Shown: piece after piece, positions 18,320 through 28,162 of the stretch
How the letters are laid out: each line of letters starts with the position of its first letter
How positions within the stretch are numbered: position 1 is the first letter of the stretch
Source: Temnothorax longispinosus
Taxonomy: Eukaryota > Arthropoda > Insecta > Hymenoptera > Formicidae
DNA length: 64,000 nt
Reading direction: 5' to 3'
Assembly: GCF_030848805.1 (NCBI RefSeq)
Contig: NC_092365.1
Span: forward strand, 8,308,001 to 8,372,000
Position numbers and translations under genes: made by a program
Notes under the pieces: generated by a model
Database searches by the model: none
The model's input: the letters and a program-made list of their open reading frames with translations, nothing else
What the model was told of the DNA's origin: nothing

Positions 18320-18364
18320 ATAAGAACGTACATCTGATATCTGCGTCAGTTGCACGTCATCGTC

Positions 18365-19306
18365 ATGGCTGGTAAGAAGCAATCAACTGAGAAACGGAAG
18401 CTTGTGGAAGAATTACACGCTCCTGCGAGAAGAAATTTTTCTCGAAGACGCGTCATAGTGCGCGGATACGATGACCTGTGGCAGGCGGATGTGGTCGAGA
18501 TGCGCCCATACACGCGATTTAACAGAGGCTACCACTACATACTCACCGTTATCGACGTGCTGAGCAAGCACGCATGGGCCGTACCGCTCAAGACCAAGAG
18601 CGGACCCGAGGTTACTGCGGCGATCGCGAAAATAATTCGAGACGGCGGAAGATGCCCGAAAAATCTGCAGACTGACAAGGGAAAAGAATTTTACAACGCA
18701 AACGTGCAGAAACTCTTGAAGAAACATAATATCAATCACTATTCGACATATTCCGTAATGAAGGCATCGGTCGTCGAACGATTCAATCGCACGCTCAAGA
18801 ACGACATGTGGAAAATGTTTACGCGCAATGGAAATTACAAATGGATCGACTCGCTGCCAGGTCTCGTATCGGATTACAACGCGCGAAAGCATCGAACTAT
18901 CGGCATGCGACTCATCGATGTTACCCCCGCGATCGCCGACAAGCTGCTAACAACGGTGTACAGCCACGTAAAGATCGCTGCTCCCGCGCGATTCAAAGTG
19001 GGCGATTCGGTACGCGTGAGTAAATTCAAGACAATCTTCGAAAAAGGATACACGCCAAATTGGACCACGGAGGTGTTTAGAATCGTCAAAGTGCAGAAAA
19101 CTAATCCTGTGACGTATCTGTTAGAAGATTTCTGCGGAAAACCCGTCGCCGGCGGCTTCTACGAATACGAGTTACATCGCGTTGCTAATCCCGACGTGTA
19201 TCTCGTTGAAAAAGTTTTGCGCAAAAGAGGGGATGAGGTTTATGTAAAGTGGTTAGGATTTGATAATTCACACAATTCATGGATACACAAGAATAATGTA
19301 TTGTAA
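18365..19306 (+). CDS. INT: Retrovirus-type integrase with C-terminal chromodomain, copy 2 (intact)
   Basis: 313 codons from ATG (M-A-G-K-K-Q). The rve core has the D,D,E triad at about D42 (D-L-W-Q-A-D), D104 (Q-T-D-K-G-K-E-F) and E138 (V-V-E-R-F-N-R-T-L). The C-terminal 50 residues, Y-L-V-E-K-V-L-R-K-R-G-D-E-V-Y-V-K-W-L-G-F, form a chromodomain that would read histone marks and steer insertion. The HHCC zinc-binding N-terminus of retroviral integrases is not evident. A Met 15 codons upstream is in frame but lies in the spacer. Convergent with pPolB, whose stop is 130 bases away. Confidence 0.93.
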   Translation: MAGKKQSTEKRKLVEELHAPARRNFSRRRVIVRGYDDLWQADVVEMRPYTRFNRGYHYILTVIDVLSKHAWAVPLKTKSGPEVTAAIAKIIRDGGRCPKNLQTDKGKEFYNANVQKLLKKHNINHYSTYSVMKASVVERFNRTLKNDMWKMFTRNGNYKWIDSLPGLVSDYNARKHRTIGMRLIDVTPAIADKLLTTVYSHVKIAAPARFKVGDSVRVSKFKTIFEKGYTPNWTTEVFRIVKVQKTNPVTYLLEDFCGKPVAGGFYEYELHRVANPDVYLVEKVLRKRGDEVYVKWLGFDNSHNSWIHKNNVL

Positions 19307-19435
19307 AAATTTATTACAGTATAAAAATATACATATATATACATATGAGTCATTTATTTTCCTAAATATCTAAATGTAATTACAAATATTTACAGCGGTA
19401 TTTACAATATATTTACAATGGTATTTACAATATAT

Positions 19436-22400
19436 TTACAATGGTATTTTATAATGTCCCCATGGCAGCGTTTCGGTAGAACCGGGTATAATGTATCGCT
19501 TATCATCGTATAGACTTAGAGCTATTTTCGTTTCGGACACGGTGTATACCTCGTGTTTTTTGGATCTTATGCAGGTTTGCTGTCGCGTCATTTCAATTTC
19601 GTCGCGCAGACACCGCGTGTAATCGTCGAACGTTATCGACCTGGCTACGACGTTACTCTTAACACCTTTAGCTTTTTTCGTATCTTTCTTACCGTCCACT
19701 CGCAAGGCGTACATCTTTGCTCTAAGCCCGACGAATTCGGTCATTATCGCACCGTTATTTTCGTCTTTCATTAAGCCCGGAACTTTTTTATTGACGAGTG
19801 GGATACCGTATGTATTATTACAATCGCGTAATCGCTAGTGTCAAATCTATGAATGTGGCGCTTCATGATATCATACACATCGTCGCACTCGATGTGATAA
19901 ATGAGACTGTCAGTATCGGTGTACGTGACTTTACACTTGTCGCGATACAACGGTAACATGTACTCGTGATGAAATTCGTACAAACATGTCTTGGATATAT
20001 CGAGGATGCACATACCCACATAGATTGGTTTGTCGAACTTCACCTCGAGTTTTCGCATTTCTATTGCTACTAAATTCTCCGAAAAGACGCTTCGGCTATG
20101 AAAATTTGGTTTCGCAATCATAGCCTCCGCGCCGTATCTACCCTCCCAATGAGTCACGAGTCGCACGTCAACGTGATTGCGCACATTCTCCATGGTTTTG
20201 CCAAACACGGCATTGTTCATCAATTTGTATAAATTTTTCTCGAAATCATTGTTGGCCAACGTTCTAAATTTTGTATTGAGGTCTATATAATCGCGAAGCC
20301 ATGGAGATTGCGCGAATTTCAGTATACGGTGAATTTTTGATATACGGAGACCGTGACGAGTACACTGCTGCAGGTTGCGATAATGTATTACATAACGTTT
20401 CTTATCGTATAATGTTGCGAGGAGCTTGTCCTGCCGCTTGCCGGGTGGTTTATCGCGCGTCGGACAGAACGGTAGGTCAGTGTGCGCGTCGTGAAGATGT
20501 TGCGGATACTCCAAGTCGACTTCGAGAATGTAGCCTATCGAGGAATCCAACGCGACATCCATAACATTAAAATCGGTTACGTCGTCGACCCATTTAAAAT
20601 CTGCGTATGGCAATGGTTGACTCATTGCCCAGCCGTATAAGTTATTTACATCAAAATACATGAGGTACGACGACGGTTTCGATGGATCGTACGACTGCAT
20701 GTACTTGTTGTTGGCCAGCGCGTATCTGTTTGAACATTGACTCAAACCGCCGCGTATACCGCGTTCGATAAACATGACCATGTCAATGTCGGTGAGCAAT
20801 TTGAAATTGATGTGTGTATGCTTCAACATAGCATCCCACGTAAAACCCGGTAGAGTATAATAATACGCCGGATCGAGTCCATAACTCGCGACGCAACTAT
20901 CGCGAAAATTTTCAAAGATATCGGCCAACAGCAAAACATCGGTCTTGAGATATAAATCGCTGTAATCACCGAGCGTTCGAATGGAGAACCGCTGCCAGAC
21001 GTCGACGGCGTGCGCGTAATCGCTCTCGGATACGGTGTCACCTGTCAATGAACTGTAAAACGAGTCGCGCGGTGGTAAACACAAGTCCTCCAATTTTTCG
21101 ACGCAGTCAATGTACTCATAGAGAAATACACCTTTTCGTGTCAGCAAATCAAAATTTTCTGCGGATAATTCACAAAATTCGCGTTGCAATATTTGCAGTT
21201 TATTCTTGCTGAGATAAGATGCCAATTTGTCGAGACTAGCGGTGAGAAACTTGTACGAATCGATAAATCGCAATTTGACGCACGTTTTCTTATCTTTATC
21301 TTCGGTGCTTTGAACGTTTTTTGTAAACGAAATATATTTTTCTTTTGTGATCGGGAGTAAATCTACATGTCCTTCGTATGCTGTTGCTATTTCAGTTATA
21401 ATAAAATGTGCATCGTATCCCGATAAATTATGAAACACTATGGGAATGCAATGCGAATCTTTATAATTCAGATTGCACGTCGAATGCGCGGGATCTCTGT
21501 ATCGACCGGTCAGGTGACAATGGTCGCGTACTCGCACGTCGTCTGGCTCGAACGGTTCTTCGCACACGTGACAGTGCGTTGCGCTGTTAAACTTTTCCCA
21601 CTCGTCTCGCGTGAAATCTGCCATGGGTACATTAGTGGACAATATAGTTTTTACGTCGTGAGCTAAACGTCTTAGCTCCTCGGCGAACCACGCGACGCAA
21701 TCCTTATCGCGACGAAACCGATACATAGATAACGACTCGTCGTACGAGCAACGCACGTAGTACCATATGCTAAACACGCGATGATGTTGATATGTGTACC
21801 TGGACGTTTCCGGATCCGCTTCCATTTTCTCCAGGGTACACTCCAGGTCGGCGTATACGACAAACGGAACTCGTTCCTTCCTGTTGTGATTTTTAAAGGC
21901 CAACCACTTGTCGTTATCGCTCGGTAACTTGATCGCGCAGTCATTCATCTCCTGACAGTCGACGGTGTGGGCAGCCAATTTCTCGTTGGAGCTGAAGTAG
22001 TGCAAACATCTGCAAAAAAAAAATAAACGCAAATATTATAAATTTTTTATACACAAAATATTCTATATATTATTAAAAGAACTATAGGTACTTACCGATC
22101 GCAAAAGTATTTTTTGTTCGTATTCTTGCTCAATTGCGAGCTCACGAGGCGGGATAGGTTCTTGATCCACGCAAAATGTCCAACGTTGTCGTTATGCACG
22201 TACAGCAGATTTACGTGTCTGTCCATCTTTCGGTCAGTAACACGTATTGGCAAGATAACAAGTCCCTTGTTTTTTTTCTCGATGCTGTACACGTTGATGG
22301 AGATGTTGTTGTGATTTTCAAATTTTTTAATTTGATTCAACGTCATTGGAAACTCAATGTCCGTAAGATCTAGCACCGACGTGTAATGTGGATACGACGA

Positions 22401-23222
22401 TTTCCGAGATGCGTGTTCCTCAACTGGATACAGAGCAGCCACCACTGACCATGCGAAACATGCATTGTCCATTGATCGCACGTTTATCACCGCCTTCTTC
22501 TTTTTAATTTCTTGCGGTATTTCCACAAAACACCCCGCGTGCAATGGATTGTATTTGTTCGCGTTTACCATTAAATTGAGTATACGCGACAACGCCCATC
22601 CGCTATCACGTTCCTGGAATTCCTCCAGCTTTGCTAAGGTAGGCTCGATGACGTGTCTCTTGTACCACTCGTGCAGATTGGACTCACGAAAGAGTTCATA
22701 GTTTCTCGTTGCGATACTTTTATTCGCGCGTTTGTCACCCGCAACAAATTCACCATTAAACACTGTGTTAATTTTTACATTGTCATGTCGTTGCATGACG
22801 TTCCGCACACGATCGAGTACAATTTCTTCCGCATCTTTAAGAAATTGACGAGGGTCGATGTGTTTGGAATTTATCACCGCACCAGTCAATATACGGCTTT
22901 CAAAAGCCGTATTTATCTCGCGCCATCTAAGTCCTGTCTCACTCGCACTGTATCCCGCACCCACATGTACGAAACGTTGACGTACCGAGTCTTTCAAACC
23001 TTCGAGTCTTGCGATACAAGCGACCAATGACTGTTTGAGACCGATCGATGACTGATCGATTGATAATCGTGGCCGTTTAATTCGGCTTTGTTCTTCCAAC
23101 GATTCGATAAACTCGTCGCATCGTTGCTCCCACGCGGCAAAGTCTTCCCTCGAATTTAACAGGGTGGATTGCTCCAACAACTCCTGCTCCATGTTATTGC
23201 ACGATCCTCTTGCTAACGCCAT
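19436..23222 (-). pseudogene. pPolB: Protein-primed DNA polymerase B with N-terminal domain, spliced, copy 2 (one frameshift)
   Basis: Exon 1 (23222-22096, about 375 codons) holds a conserved N-terminal region ending in N-A-C-F-A-W ... N-L-L-Y ... G-H-F-A-W-I. An intron (22095-22010, GTAAGT...TTGCAG) interrupts a zinc-finger-like F-C-D-R/C-L-H-Y-F...H motif. Exon 2 carries the exonuclease motifs Y-A-D-L-E-C, G-Y-D-A-H-F-I and Y-L-K-T-D-V-L-L-L-A-D, and the polymerase motifs D-V-N-N-L-Y-G-W-A-M (A), N-N-A-V-F-G-K-T-M-E-N (B) and Y-T-D-T-D-S-L (C). The first exon 2 frame stops at 19771 and the last 110 codons are in another frame, so one frameshift near 19790 breaks it. It replicates linear genomes from a terminal protein. 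Confidence 0.92.
22010..22095 (-). other. Spliceosomal intron in pPolB, copy 2
   Basis: An 86-base intron with donor GTAAGT and a pyrimidine-rich acceptor ending TTGCAG. Removing it joins the two halves of a Cys-x-x-Cys-type finger in frame. An intron of 68 bases sits at exactly the same codon in copy 3 (55128-55195), so it was present in the common ancestor. It shows that the gene was expressed through the host nuclear spliceosome. Confidence 0.88.
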
Positions 23223-23239
23223 TTGTTGCACTCACGACT

Positions 23240-23420
23240 TCCAGTTCTCGACTATTGAGCGTATCCCCTAGATTCGTCATTTTATATTCTACTAATGATG
23301 CATCGTTTGCTTATCATATCTAATTTCATCTCAGCAGCCATACATCGGCGCTATTTGCAAAATTTACAGTTTTGCACGTGTTCGATGAAATCATTGTGAG
23401 ACACGTACGTTCACGAAAAC
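23240..23420 (+). repeat. Direct repeat of the 13016-13334 region
   Basis: CTCGACTATTGAGCG and the following 180 bases match the segment at 13090-13300 in the same orientation. It begins 20 bases upstream of the pPolB start and contains the first unit of the tandem array that follows. It may hold the pPolB promoter. Confidence 0.6.
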
Positions 23421-23895
23421 GCGCCATTGACTTTTGGTGATTTGATCTGTATCAATGCAGCAGCCGTACATCGGCGCTATTTGCAGTTTTGCACGTGTTC
23501 GATGAAATCATCGCGAGACATGTCGCGACATGTTCTTCAAAACAATAACGCTCCATTAAATTATGCGAAATTGCAAATTTTGCAGTTTTGCACGTGTTCG
23601 ATAAAATCATCGCGAGACACGTCGCGACATGTTCTTCAAAACAATAACGCTCCATTGACTTATGCGAAATTGCAAAATCGCGAGACATGTCGCGACATGT
23701 TCTTCAAAACAATAACGCTCCATTAAATTATGCGAAATTGCAAATTTTGCAGTTTTGCACGTGTTCGATAAAATCATCGCGAGACACGTCGCGACATGTT
23801 CTTCAAAACAATAACGCTCCATTGACTTATGCGAAATTGCAAAATTTGCAGTTTTGCACGTGTTCGATGAAATCATCGCGAGACACGTATGCTCT
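23360..23895. repeat. Tandem array of about 120-bp units upstream of pPolB, copy 2
   Basis: The unit GCAGTTTTGCACGTGTTCGA...AATCATCGCGAGACAC...TGTTCTTCAAAACAATAACG...TTATGCGAAATTGCAAA is present about five times, with alternating variants CATTAAATT and CATTGACTT, and one unit truncated at about 23675. Each unit carries a CACGTG E-box and the palindrome GTCGCGACATG. Spacers differ only by variants, so this is not CRISPR. It could be an enhancer or origin-like array, or simple expansion. Confidence 0.85.
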
Positions 23896-24123
23896 TGAAA
23901 AGTAATCATATTTGATGACCGATGAGGTGATCTCATCACGAATGTTCTTGACAAAGATATCACATTTAACGTATATGTGGATTGTGGTGGCGGTCACCAT
24001 GCAGCAGCCGTGCATTGGCGCTATTTTTGCAAGATTTGCAGTTTTGGGTATGTATAAATGGTTTACGTGGATTCTAGAGCGCAGTCGAGAGTTCGATACG
24101 GTTCGCGTACGTCGCAATAAACA

Positions 24124-24849
24124 GTCTCCAGATACGATGAACATTCACGGTGCGAACTACTACGTTCCGATTCAGGACGAAACGTTCGAAACAGCACAAT
24201 GAGTAAGTACCGCTAATTTTCATATATACTTGTGCAAAAAAAAACTTTTATAAACATATAATTGTATTTTTTCAGTTTTGATAAACCCCGCTACACGCCA
24301 CGTATTTTGGGAAGGAGATTTGCCTTGACATCAACAGCGTATAAATTTTTGGATGTTGGAATCAACGCGGGACCTATGTCCTTTGTGAATATACTTATTG
24401 GCGATAACCGAAGCAATCGGATAATTCTGCTACATGCAACGTGGGTGACATTCATCGAAAAACGTGCAGATATACAGCGCATCGTGCAGTCATCGGCACC
24501 ATCATCGCTAACGTTTCGAGATCTGGAGCTTGTTAAAATACGTGACGCAGATATTGTAAAATTGACGTCGTGCGGCACCAGCTTGTACATGAAACCGTCA
24601 ACTGTACTCTTCCTGTTCGAACTAGAACATTGTGTCGAGAATGTGTATTTTCAACTATGTCAAAATGTTCACGGCGTAAGTGAAAAATTCAAACAATTTG
24701 TAACAATTTTACGTCAAAATTGTATCACTGATAAATGTAACGCAGTTACAATCTTGCGTGACGTTTATGATAAAAATTCGATTATTGATTGCGAATTATT
24801 AGCCTACGCTTTGGATACTATTGTGTATAATGCGCTACATGATAAATAA
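24124..24849 (+). CDS. PC4-like small conserved Polinton gene, copy 2 (probably spliced)
   Basis: The main exon (24276-24849) is open: I-L-G-R-R-F-A-L, Y-K-F-L-D-V-G-I-N-A-G, I-L-I-G-D-N-R, I-I-L-L-H-A-T-W-V-T-F-I-E-K, then a C-terminal region ending with I-I-D-C-E-L-L-A. A putative first exon (24124-24202) encodes N-Y-Y-V-P-I-Q-D-E, as in copy 1, with a good donor GAGTAAGT and acceptor TTTTTTCAG; the exact exon phase is unresolved because the conserved frame ends in TGA at the donor. The R-R-Y...G-Y-K-F-x-D-V...L-S-x-E-T-W-K-E-F pattern recalls the PC4/Sub1 single-strand-DNA-binding fold. That is an inference only. Confidence 0.6.
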
Positions 24850-25077
24850 ATGCATATAATATGGTTAAAAAGTTTTTCCTTTTCATTTACCGTTCATCCC
24901 ATTTCCTGTCATAAAGCTGTCTTCGTTTATCGTTTACTTAAATGTAATATTAAAAATTAAATATCGCGAAAATCTGAACGATTAAATATCGCTAGCGAAG
25001 AAAAGATACGCGATCGCGAGCGAGAACGTGCGAGGGAAAGAGACCGCGCGAACGAGAAGACTCGCGCAAACGGGGGG
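24850..25077. other. Spacer between PC4-like gene and right terminal repeat, copy 2
   Basis: AT-rich to about 24990, then purine-rich GAGAACG/GCGAACGAG motifs leading into the terminal repeat. The last 70 bases resemble the start of the copy 1 terminal region at 28760-28880. No gene seen. Confidence 0.45.
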
Positions 25078-25654
25078 GGGGACGGGGGCGAGACACCGCG
25101 CGAACGAGAAGACGAATGGGGGACGGGAAAGAAACATCTACGAGGGAGAGATAACACGAGCGTGCCGTGTGACGTCACGCGGACTCCGTGGCGCGGCGAA
25201 ACGCGAACGCGGGTCCCCTCGCCCCGCGGCGCCCCGAAAACGCGAACGCTCCGCGGCGCGGCGAAAACGCGGATCCCCCCCTCGCCCCCGCGGCGCGGCG
25301 AAAACGCGGTCCCCCCGCGGCGCCGGAAAACGCGGATCCCCTCACCCCGCGGCGCCGGAAAACGCAGACCCCCTCACCCCGCGGCGCCGGAAAACGCGGT
25401 TCCCCTTTCCCCCTCCCCCGCGACGCCTGAAAAACGCGGTTCCCCCCTCCCCCTCCCCCGCGGCGCCGAAACGCGCGGGTCCCCCCTCCCCCGCGGCGCC
25501 GAAATGCGCGGTTCCCTCCTCCCCCGCGGTCCCCCCCATTCGCGGTCCCCCCGCCGCGGTCCCCCCCCGCCCGCGGTCCCCCCCGCCCGCGGTTTCCCCC
25601 GCCCCTTACCCCCCCTCATTGCCCCATGGCTTAGAACAAACGTTGCTTACCTAC
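25078..25654. repeat. Right terminal inverted repeat of Polinton copy 2 (GC-rich)
   Basis: Inverse of 11375-11926, ending GCTTACCTAC. A few units of the CCCCGCGGCGCCG/AAAACGCG theme are expanded relative to the left arm. The long overlapping ORFs here (for example 25028-25816 plus) are products of base composition and not genes. Confidence 0.85.
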
Positions 25655-25816
25655 TCTCGACAAAACGAATCCGTCAAAAATGCCACCCTGGATGTCAGAC
25701 TAGAATTCGATTGCATGGAGAACGTACCGCCGAATACCTCCGCGTACTGTCTCATCATACACGACCACGTGATTGAGTACAACCCGTTGACAAATGTGGT
25801 GCGCAAAATAGTCTGA
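25655..25816 (+). pseudogene. MCP: Double-jelly-roll major capsid protein, copy 1, 3' part
   Basis: The last 50 or so codons of the MCP split by copy 2. The piece starts with the duplicated TCTCGACA and reads D-V-R-L-E-F-D-C, T-S-A-Y-C-L-I-I-H-D and V-I-E-Y-N-P-L-T-N-V-V-R-K-I-V before the stop. The match in content and position with the end of the copy 2 MCP shows that 11374 and 25655 were once adjacent. Confidence 0.9.
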
Positions 25817-25976
25817 GTGTTCGCCGCAACGTCGACGTAAATATTTTCTCTCCTTTCACTCCCGATACAAATTTATGAGAGGGGAAAAAAAGGGGAACAG
25901 GATATAAAAATCAGAGTGTCGCGAAACGCGCGTCATTTCTCTCGATTTACGCATCGAAGAGAGAGATATTTTTTCA

Positions 25977-26569
25977 TGTCCGCACCAACGTTCATCGGCC
26001 TGCAAGGTTTCGTCGTCGGGATGAAATTTGTCGTGAAGGAGGCGGTGGTGCTGAGAAACGGGGCCGTTCTGGCGCATTACATCTTTACATGCCCCATGCC
26101 GTGGAATCTCCTCACAAAATCCGACAAATCGTGCCCTTCCTGGTTGATTCGCAATCACCATGGATTATAATGGGAAGACGGAAACGTGCCGTACAGCAAG
26201 GTAAAGCGTTTAATTACATCAGCCGTGCTCGGTGAGGAAGAGGACAACGACGACGACGACATGTCGACTCTCGTGTACGTCAAGGGATGCCAGAAACGAG
26301 AATGGCTGGTGGATCTGCTTGAGAATAAAGCGAGAAAAGACCTAAACACCGAGACTCTGGATGTGGATTACGAAGATATCGAATCTTTAAATATTCTAGA
26401 TGCTACCAATACTATGCGATGTAAGAAACACGTTAAGAATTGCGCGTTGCAAAATGTATTAAAAATATTTAACTGGTGGTCGAAACGCCAAAAAGAATTG
26501 TCATCTTTAAAAGAAAAATTTATATGTATGTGTAAATTTTACAATGTTTTATTTTCTTTCCCCCATTAG
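25977..26569 (+). pseudogene. RNase-H-fold-like conserved protein, copy 1 (in-frame stop)
   Basis: It starts M-S-A-P-T-F-I-G-L-Q-G-F. The first Asp of the family motif D-L-Q-G-F is Gly here, and a TAA stop falls at about 26168 in the middle of the H-H-G-L-x-W-E-D-G motif. The remainder (Y-V-K-G-C-Q-K-R-E-W-L, C-K-K-H-V-K-N-C-A-L-Q-N-V) is in the same frame. It is very similar to copy 2. It follows MCP as in the other copies. Confidence 0.8.
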
Positions 26570-26917
26570 TCGATAGTGTACAAAATTAAAGAATAAGTAG
26601 GTATACGTGACGAATTCTAACTCGATAGCTTCGAGGGGGGTATCAGGTTTCAGCGAACATGTCTGAACATGTTTCGCGGTTGATGTCATGCGAAAGGAAG
26701 AATGGGGGGGGGGGAATACGTCTTAATAAAAAAAAAACATCTTATCTTAGTCCCCTCTCCTAAATTTCAGAGCGCTGATTGCACGTTCCAGAAACATTAA
26801 TTTCCCCCTCCTTCATCATAGTTTTGGAAGTTGCCGCGTATATTCGATTAATTTTATACGACTAGTCTCGTATCGATTGCTTGGGTGAACGGTGTTCACT
26901 TCTCATAACCGAGAAAG
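26570..26917. other. Spacer between RNase-H-like and PC4-like genes, copy 1
   Basis: No gene seen. Contains poly-G and poly-A runs (about 26705-26740). The last 60 bases before 26918 may hold the PC4-like gene promoter. Confidence 0.4.
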
Positions 26918-27723
26918 AATGTATTCCGTTGAAGGAAGCAACGGCGGTAACAGTGGCAGTAGACGTATGAATTATTACGTACCGATTCACGATGATGATG
27001 ATGATGATGATGAAACTCCATCGTACAAAAACAAATGTAACAAATAAGTTTTTTGTTTTTTTTTTTCTTAAATTATAAAGCTTTATATTTTTTTAAATTG
27101 CAAATTATAAATTGTATTGTTTTTTATTACTAATTTCGTTATTTTTTACAGCATTTCGTTCAAGCGTCGCGCGGTTCGTATACTCAGCAGACGATACGCG
27201 TTGACGGCTACGGGATACAAATTCCTTGAAGTTGGCGTTAACGTGAGTCCACCGAGTTACGTGGAGTTCGCCGTAGGAGATCATCGAGGAACAGAATTGA
27301 TACTGTCCCTCGAAACGTGGAAGGAATTCTACAAACAACGACGGAACATTCAGAATTTCCTTCGATGCTGTAAAGATACTGTAAAAATGTGATTTTATAA
27401 GCGTTGGACCGCTAACATTGTGAATTTGTACGATTAACGGTGTCAAATTCGTACGTCTCGAGTCTTTAAACGTACGCTTAACGATGGCCGAATCGACGTT
27501 ACACCGTATGCTCGATCCTGATCTGTGCATCGACGCGATGTTCCATCGATTGAGTAGAATTGTCGAGACGGTCGATGTCAAGTTCACGCAATTCTCCAAA
27601 ATCGCGTCCACTGTAACGGATCCTACGCAAGTATTGAATGTAATACGCGATAGCGATGCCTTCGATAAACATCAGCTCGTCGATTGTGAGCTCGCAGCTT
27701 TATTTTTTAGTGCGCTACCGTAG
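26918..27723 (+). pseudogene. PC4-like small conserved gene, copy 1 (broken)
   Basis: A first coding piece at 26918-27046 starts M-Y-S-V-E-G and carries N-Y-Y-V-P-I-H-D followed by a poly-Asp run from a GAT microsatellite. The second piece begins after TTTTTACAG at 27151 and reads I-L-S-R-R-Y-A-L-T-A-T-G-Y-K-F-L-E-V-G-V, I-L-S-L-E-T-W-K-E-F. It stops at 27392, and the C-terminal part (V-D-C-E-L-A-A-L-F-F) resumes in another frame at 27484. Same family as 24276-24849 and 42416-42975. Confidence 0.65.
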
Positions 27724-28162
27724 TACGTAAAAACCAAAAATATGTAAAAGAAGAAGAATAAAAAATGTATTTTTTTTTTAATATAAATCATAACTTAATT
27801 TCTTCACACGCATTTCCATTCGAGCCGTATATGCGACGTTCGACTCGAACCACTCGGGCCACTTGAAATTTAAGGTATCGTATATTGTAAACTATGAAGC
27901 GATGCTACGGCGACGCTCGCCTATGTGGTGCCGATGCTCCAACGAACCTCGACGCTCGCCCTTATCGTCGTTGTATAAACTGTTATTATATCTCTTCTCT
28001 CTGGCGACTTTTTACCCACCTCCATTATAACCGCCGTTGAATTTAGTCTCGTCGTGGCCGCAAGCGTGCTTAAACGTGTTTCGCCCCGGAAATATTTTTT
28101 TAGGATTAGTGACGCTTTTGTGATTGTTTTTTTGTGTGATTTTTTAAAATTATTTTGATTTT
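27724..28162. other. Non-coding stretch with imperfect repeats
   Basis: Contains two related GCGACGCTCGCC phrases (about 27911 and 27950) and an AT-rich leader before the ORF at 28163. No gene recognised. Confidence 0.4.

Larger units (their letters stand above)
11375..25654 (-). mobile_element. Polinton/Maverick copy 2 (lineage A), complete from end to end, nested in copy 1 MCP
   Basis: The element starts GTAGGTAAGCAACG and ends with its inverse, has GC-rich terminal inverted repeats, and is bracketed by TCTCGACA. Read in reverse orientation its order is PC4-like, pPolB, INT, fibre-like, DUF8207-like, (ATPase deleted), PRO, mCP, small ORF, MCP, RNase-H-like, X ORFs. INT, MCP, the RNase-H-like gene, the fibre-like gene and the PC4-like exon are open. 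pPolB has one frameshift and PRO has lost its ATG. An internal deletion at about 17125-17150 joins the last codons of the PLA2/pVI gene to the middle of the DUF8207-like gene. Confidence 0.85.

Noticed and set aside
23360..23895. CRISPR-like array
   Set aside because: The units are about 120 bp and contiguous, without unique spacers, and the sequence is an insect transposon.
25028..25816. Long overlapping ORFs (up to 262 codons) in GC-rich DNA on both strands, also at 11395-11943
   Set aside because: They lie in the terminal repeats, are Pro/Arg/Gly low-complexity in every frame, and exist because the repeat lacks stop codons. Only the last 50 or so codons of the 25028-25816 frame are real (the MCP 3' part).
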